Positions 21,996-25,857 of a DNA stretch of 25,857 nt are shown piece after piece. Both the position numbers and the translations under genes were made by a program. Below the pieces are notes generated by a model that was not told where the DNA came from, ran no database searches, and saw only the letters and a list, made by a program, of their open reading frames with translations. The stretch spans positions 1 to 25,857 of the forward strand of contig URNW01000019.1 in the NCBI GenBank assembly GCA_900549285.1, written 5' to 3'. The DNA is from an uncultured Mycoplasmatota bacterium (GTDB taxonomy: Bacteria > Bacillota_I > Bacilli_A > RF39 > UBA660). Numbering within the stretch: position 1 is the first letter of the stretch; each line of letters starts with the position of its first letter.

Positions 21996-22853
21996 ATGAA
22001 TTTAATTGATGGTAAATTAATAGCAAGTGAAATAAAAGAAAAGTTAAAAAAAGAAATAGAAATATTAAAAGAAAAGAATATTACACCAGGATTAGCGATT
22101 ATCTTAGTAGGAAATGATGCTGCTAGTGAAATTTATGTAAGAAATAAAATTAAAACTTGTGAAGAGTTGGGAATTTTTTGTGAATTGTATCGTTTTTGTG
22201 AAAGTAATGAAGAAGAAGAAATTATAGAAAAAATTAAGGACTTGAATTATGATCAGAGATTTGATGGGATATTAATTCAAAGTCCTCTTCCTAAAAAGTT
22301 TTGTGAAGATAAAATTATTTCTTATGTTTCTTCTAAAAAGGATGTAGATGGGTTTGGAATTTATAATTTAGGTTCGCTACTTAGTAATGAAGAATATTTG
22401 ATTGCTGCTACACCACTGGGAATATTAACAATGCTAGAACATGAACATATACCTATTTTGGGTAAGCATGTTGTAATGGTAGGAAGCAGTAAAATTGTGG
22501 GAAGGCCTATGGCAATATCTTTATTAAATAGAGGAGCGACAGTTACTATTGCTAATTCAAAAACCCAAAATTTAAAGGAAATTACTAAACAAGCTGATAT
22601 TTTAATAGTGGCCATTGGACGAGCAAATTATATTACGGAAGAATATGTAAAAGATGGTGTAGTTGTAATTGATGTAGGTATTAATAGAGTAGATGGGAAA
22701 TTATTTGGAGATGTTGATTTTAATAGTGTTTCTAAGAAAGCTAGTTATATTACACCTGTTCCAGGAGGTGTTGGGCCAATGACAATTGCTATGCTTTTAA
22801 ATAATATTGTTGATCAAGCAAAAAGGAGAGATTTAGATGGATTTAAGGATTAA
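21996..22853 (+). CDS. folD: bifunctional methylenetetrahydrofolate dehydrogenase/cyclohydrolase
   Basis: A 285-residue FolD, which interconverts methylene- and formyl-tetrahydrofolate using NADP. Signatures: VGNDAASEIYVRNKIKTCEE including the catalytic Lys region, QSPLPKKF, DVDGFG, GSSKIVGRPMA for the nucleotide site, and PVPGGVGPMTIAMLL. AAAGGAGA lies 5 nt before the ATG. The 3' end overlaps glyA by 17 bp, pairing two one-carbon enzymes. Confidence 0.97.
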   Translation: MNLIDGKLIASEIKEKLKKEIEILKEKNITPGLAIILVGNDAASEIYVRNKIKTCEELGIFCELYRFCESNEEEEIIEKIKDLNYDQRFDGILIQSPLPKKFCEDKIISYVSSKKDVDGFGIYNLGSLLSNEEYLIAATPLGILTMLEHEHIPILGKHVVMVGSSKIVGRPMAISLLNRGATVTIANSKTQNLKEITKQADILIVAIGRANYITEEYVKDGVVVIDVGINRVDGKLFGDVDFNSVSKKASYITPVPGGVGPMTIAMLLNNIVDQAKRRDLDGFKD

Positions 22854-24060
22854 AGAAGCTTTAGAAAAAGAGAAGAAAAGACAACAAAATAATGTTGAAC
22901 TTATCGCTTCTGAAAATTATGTTTCAAAAGATATATTAGAATTGCAAGGAAGTATTTTTACAAATAAATATGCAGAAGGATATTCGGGAAAAAGATATTA
23001 TGGTGGTTGTGAAAATGTAGATACAGTAGAGGATTTAGCTATTTTGTACGTTACAAAGCTATTTGGTGCTAAATATGCGAATGTGCAACCCCATAGTGGT
23101 TCTAGTGCTAATATGGCAGTTTATCGAGCTTTATTAGAACCTCATGATAAAGTAATGGGACTTAATTTATCTCATGGGGGACATTTAACTCATGGTAATC
23201 CTGTTAATTTTAGTGGATTAGATTATGAGTTTGTGGCTTATAATTTAGATTCAGAAACAGAAAGATTAGATTATGAAGAAATACGAAGGTTAGCAATTAA
23301 AGAAAGACCACAAATGATTGTAGCAGGAGCTTCTGCTTATTCTCGCTTTATCGATTTTCAGAAGTTTAGTGAAATTGCTCATGAAGTTGGAGCTTATTTA
23401 TTTGTAGATATGGCTCATATTGCGGGGTTAGTAGCAGCAGGGTTACATCAGAATCCTGTGGATTATGCTGATGTTGTAACATCTACGACACATAAAACTT
23501 TAAGAGGTCCAAGAGGAGGACTTATTTTAACTAATAATGAAGACATTATAAAAAAAATAAATAAAACTATTTTTCCTGGGATTCAAGGGGGACCTTTGAT
23601 GCATGTTATTGCTGCCAAAGCAGAGTGCTTTTATGAAGCTTTACAGCCAGAATTTAAAATTTATCAAGAACAGGTAGTTAAAAATGCTAAAGTTTTGGCA
23701 AAAACATTACAAAATGATGGATTTAAGATTGTTTCAGGAGGTACTGATAATCATTTAATGCTTGTTGATGTAAAATCTTCACTTGGAATGACAGGAAAAG
23801 AAGCAGAAATGGTATTAGATGGGATTCATATTACGGTTAATAAAAATACAATTCCTAATGAAACTGAATCTCCGTTTAAAACTAGTGGCATTAGACTTGG
23901 AAGTCCTGCTATGACAACCCGTGGATTTAAAGAAAAAGAATTTGAGATGATCGGACATATTATAGCAAAAGCTTTAAAAAATAGGGATGATCAAGATGTT
24001 TTGAAAAAATTGGAGCAGGAAGTTTTAAATTTGACAGATAAATTTCCAATTTATGAATAG
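22837..24060 (+). CDS. glyA: serine hydroxymethyltransferase
   Basis: A 407-residue PLP enzyme converting serine and tetrahydrofolate to glycine and methylene-tetrahydrofolate. PLP lysine K220 lies in TSTTHKTLRGPRGG, with ELIASENYVS (21-30), YAEGYSGKRYYGGCE and the DMAHIAGLVAAG region all typical. AAAGGAGAG within the end of folD serves the ATG, so the two are translationally coupled. Length matches the family. Confidence 0.98.
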   Translation: MDLRIKEALEKEKKRQQNNVELIASENYVSKDILELQGSIFTNKYAEGYSGKRYYGGCENVDTVEDLAILYVTKLFGAKYANVQPHSGSSANMAVYRALLEPHDKVMGLNLSHGGHLTHGNPVNFSGLDYEFVAYNLDSETERLDYEEIRRLAIKERPQMIVAGASAYSRFIDFQKFSEIAHEVGAYLFVDMAHIAGLVAAGLHQNPVDYADVVTSTTHKTLRGPRGGLILTNNEDIIKKINKTIFPGIQGGPLMHVIAAKAECFYEALQPEFKIYQEQVVKNAKVLAKTLQNDGFKIVSGGTDNHLMLVDVKSSLGMTGKEAEMVLDGIHITVNKNTIPNETESPFKTSGIRLGSPAMTTRGFKEKEFEMIGHIIAKALKNRDDQDVLKKLEQEVLNLTDKFPIYE

Positions 24061-24069
24061 GTGAGAATA

Positions 24070-24738
24070 ATGAGTAAAGGCAAATTGATTGTGATTGAAG
24101 GAACACTTTGTTCAGGAAAACAAACACAAACTGATATTTTAGTTGCTAATTTAAAAAAAATAGGGTATAAAGCTATTAGTTTTGGGTTTCCTAATTATGC
24201 TTCTCCAACTGGAAAAATTATAGGTGAAGCTTATTTAGGAAAACATAGTGAGTCTTATTTTCGAGAAGGAATAGAAAATGTAGATCCTAAAATATCTAGC
24301 CTTTACTATGCTGCTGATCGTGTTTATAATATAGATATTATAAAAAAATATTTAGATAATGATTATGTTGTAGTATTAAATCGATATGTAGAATCGAATA
24401 TGGCTTTTCAAGGTGGAAAAATTAAAGACATCAAAGAAAGAAATATGATGTATGAATGGTTAGATAATTTGGAATTTGTTTTGCTAGGGTTACCTAGACC
24501 AGATTTAGTGTTGTTTTTGTATCTTCCTTATGAATATGTTTGTACATTAAAGGAAAAAAATGGTAAAATAGCTAATATTAATTTACTTCGGATGGCTGAA
24601 ATAGCTTATTTAGAGCTTTCAACTATTTATGAGTATGAAAAAATTTTGTGTTTAAAGAATGATAAAATTAGAACAATTGAAGATATTTCTAAAGAAATAT
24701 TAGAAAAAGTAAAAAAATTTTTAGAAACAGAGGTATAA
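24070..24738 (+). CDS. tmk: thymidylate kinase-like protein
   Basis: A 222-residue P-loop nucleotide kinase most like dTMP kinase. The P-loop is EGTLCSGKQTQT, where the residue after GK is Gln rather than the usual Ser/Thr. YYAADRVYNI (DR motif) and VVLNRYVESNMAFQG support Tmk, as does DLVLFLYLP. I chose the ATG at 24070 because AGGTGAG is just upstream; the in-frame GTG at 24061 lies inside that site. It follows glyA closely and fits a folate/thymidylate cluster. A deoxynucleoside-kinase specificity is not excluded. Confidence 0.82.
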   Translation: MSKGKLIVIEGTLCSGKQTQTDILVANLKKIGYKAISFGFPNYASPTGKIIGEAYLGKHSESYFREGIENVDPKISSLYYAADRVYNIDIIKKYLDNDYVVVLNRYVESNMAFQGGKIKDIKERNMMYEWLDNLEFVLLGLPRPDLVLFLYLPYEYVCTLKEKNGKIANINLLRMAEIAYLELSTIYEYEKILCLKNDKIRTIEDISKEILEKVKKFLETEV

Positions 24739-24739
24739 T

Positions 24740-25762
24740 ATGAAGTTAAGTGATTTTGATTATGAACTTCCAGAAGAATTAATTGCTCAAACACCTATTC
24801 AAAATCGTGATCAATCAAGATTAATGATATTAAATAAAAATACAGGAGAGATAGAACATAAGCACTTTTATGATATTTTAGATGAATTAAATAAGGGAGA
24901 TGTGTTGGTTTTAAATGATACTAAAGTAATACCAGCAAGAATTATTGGTACAAAAGAAGAAACAGGAGCAGTTATTGAACTTTTGCTTTTAAAAGATTTA
25001 GGAAGCAATATATGGGAGTGTTTATCTAGACCTGCTAAAAGATTAAAAGTGGGTACTATTATTTCTTTTTCAGATAAATTGAAGGCAGAAGTAATTGAGA
25101 AAAAAGAAGATGGAATTGTTCATGTAAAACTTATTTATACGGGGATTTTAATGGAGATTTTGGATCTCCTTGGCAGTATGCCTCTTCCTCCTTATATTCA
25201 TGAAAAATTGCAAGATAAGAGTCGCTATCAAACTGTTTATGCTAAAAATATTGGCAGTGCAGCTGCACCTACAGCAGGTTTACATTTTACAAAGGAACTA
25301 TTAGAAAAAATAAAGGATAAGGGTGTAGAAGTTTTATTTGTTACTCTTCATGTTGGCTTGGGGACCTTTAGACCAGTAGAAGTAGAAAACGTATTAGAAC
25401 ATCATATGCATAGTGAGTTTTACCAAATGTCTAAAATGGTAGCAGAACGTCTTAATTTAGCAAAACAAGAACATAGAAAAATTTATGCTGTGGGTACTAC
25501 TTCGGTAAGAACTTTGGAGACAATTATTCATAAATATCATGAATTTAGAGAATGTAGTGGAAATACAGAAATTTTTATATATCCTGGATTTCAATTTCAA
25601 GCAATAGATGGTCTTATTACTAATTTTCATTTACCTAAATCCACTTTACTTATGTTAGTTAGTGCTTTATCTTCTAAAGAATATATTTTAAATGCTTATC
25701 GGGAAGCAATTAAAAATAGATATCGTTTCTTTTCTTTTGGAGATGCCATGTTTATCCGATAA
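24740..25762 (+). CDS. queA: S-adenosylmethionine:tRNA ribosyltransferase-isomerase
   Basis: A 340-residue QueA that adds the epoxycyclopentane ring from SAM to preQ1 in tRNA on the way to queuosine. The start MKLSDFDYELPEELIAQTP, DVLVLNDTKVIPAR, PPYI, QTVYAKNIGSAAAPTAGLHFT and LITNFHLPKSTLLMLVSA are all characteristic. It begins 1 bp after the tmk-like gene, so it is in the same operon. No tgt gene is in the window, so the rest of the pathway lies elsewhere. Confidence 0.97.
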   Translation: MKLSDFDYELPEELIAQTPIQNRDQSRLMILNKNTGEIEHKHFYDILDELNKGDVLVLNDTKVIPARIIGTKEETGAVIELLLLKDLGSNIWECLSRPAKRLKVGTIISFSDKLKAEVIEKKEDGIVHVKLIYTGILMEILDLLGSMPLPPYIHEKLQDKSRYQTVYAKNIGSAAAPTAGLHFTKELLEKIKDKGVEVLFVTLHVGLGTFRPVEVENVLEHHMHSEFYQMSKMVAERLNLAKQEHRKIYAVGTTSVRTLETIIHKYHEFRECSGNTEIFIYPGFQFQAIDGLITNFHLPKSTLLMLVSALSSKEYILNAYREAIKNRYRFFSFGDAMFIR

Positions 25763-25763
25763 T

Positions 25764-25790
25764 AAAGAGTGATGAAAGTCATTCTTTTTT
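25764..25790 (+). terminator. terminator of the folD-queA operon
   Basis: AAAGAGTGA (25764-25772) pairs with TCATTCTTT (25779-25787) with one G-T pair over a 6-nt loop, with T's to 25790. Confidence 0.85.
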
Positions 25791-25815
25791 CTTTTTAAAA
25801 AAGTAATTCCAAGGT

Positions 25816-25843
25816 TTGACAAAATACGACATAGAAGTATGTT
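25816..25843 (+). promoter_or_regulatory. candidate promoter for a gene beyond the right edge
   Basis: TTGACA (25816-25821), 16-bp spacer and TATGTT (25838-25843). A small dyad ACATA/TATGT (25829-25833, 25838-25842) sits over the spacer and -10. An alternative TGT-TAAGAT -10 at 25840-25848 is too far from the -35. The gene it serves lies outside. Confidence 0.5.
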
Positions 25844-25857
25844 AAGATACTTTTATT

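Noticed and set aside
22361..22615. Open frame on the - strand within folD
   Set aside because: Antisense to conserved FolD motifs, with no upstream ribosome site.
1..25857. Mycoplasma-type genetic code (TGA as Trp)
   Set aside because: TGA ends two proteins at the expected place (positions 59-61 and 15910-15912), and Trp is encoded by TGG throughout.

Overview
The window is AT-rich bacterial chromosome, densely packed and almost entirely on the + strand. TAA, TAG and TGA all act as stops (TGA ends the adenylation gene at 15912 and the partial gene at 61), so this is standard bacterial code 11, not the Mycoplasma code. Low-GC Bacillota housekeeping genes, a CotE-type spore-coat protein, OmpR-type two-component genes, Dlt-like cell-surface genes and AT-rich codon choice suggest a member of Bacilli near the Mollicutes, such as the gut RF39-type lineages. 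The lineage is an inference from gene content; no marker was run.

Layout: (1) 1-1490, the tail of one predicted surface protein and a complete relative, with an inverted repeat and terminator between them. (2) 1516-6433, a small membrane protein, the tRNA methylthiotransferase MtaB, an unknown acidic protein, the RecD2 helicase and a 51-residue membrane peptide. (3) 6474-7223, a DUF3298-like protein and a short self-contained unit encoding a 44-residue Cys/His-rich peptide whose N-terminus looks like a double-glycine leader. (4) 7227-8878, a HIT protein on the - strand, a CotE-like protein, and rpsP-khpA. (5) 8900-12000, trpS, cdsA-rseP and tRNA-Arg(CCG). (6) 12020-14378, an OmpR-type response regulator and sensor kinase. 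(7) 14391-19916, a variant D-alanylation-type operon: adenylating enzyme, PLP decarboxylase-like enzyme, carrier protein, MBOAT acyltransferase and SGNH/DltD-like protein. Its terminator lies inside the oppositely oriented acpS gene. (8) 20302-25790, ruvA-ruvB, a possible leader peptide, then folD-glyA-tmk-queA. A promoter for the next gene sits at the right edge. No gene-free stretch exceeds 300 bases, and I saw no CRISPR array, insertion sequence or prophage.

How the genes fit together: AcpS can install phosphopantetheine on the carrier protein encoded beside it, the adenylating enzyme can load an amino acid on that arm, and the MBOAT and SGNH proteins can pass it to an extracellular polymer. 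The two-component pair next door is a plausible regulator. The decarboxylase-like gene between the adenylating enzyme and the carrier, together with a Ser where DltA enzymes carry a specificity Cys, suggests the transferred group may not be plain D-alanine. FolD, GlyA and the thymidylate-kinase-like protein form a one-carbon/thymidylate group. The most novel points are this variant operon, the small GG-leader-like peptide unit, the CotE homologue and the tandem surface-protein family.
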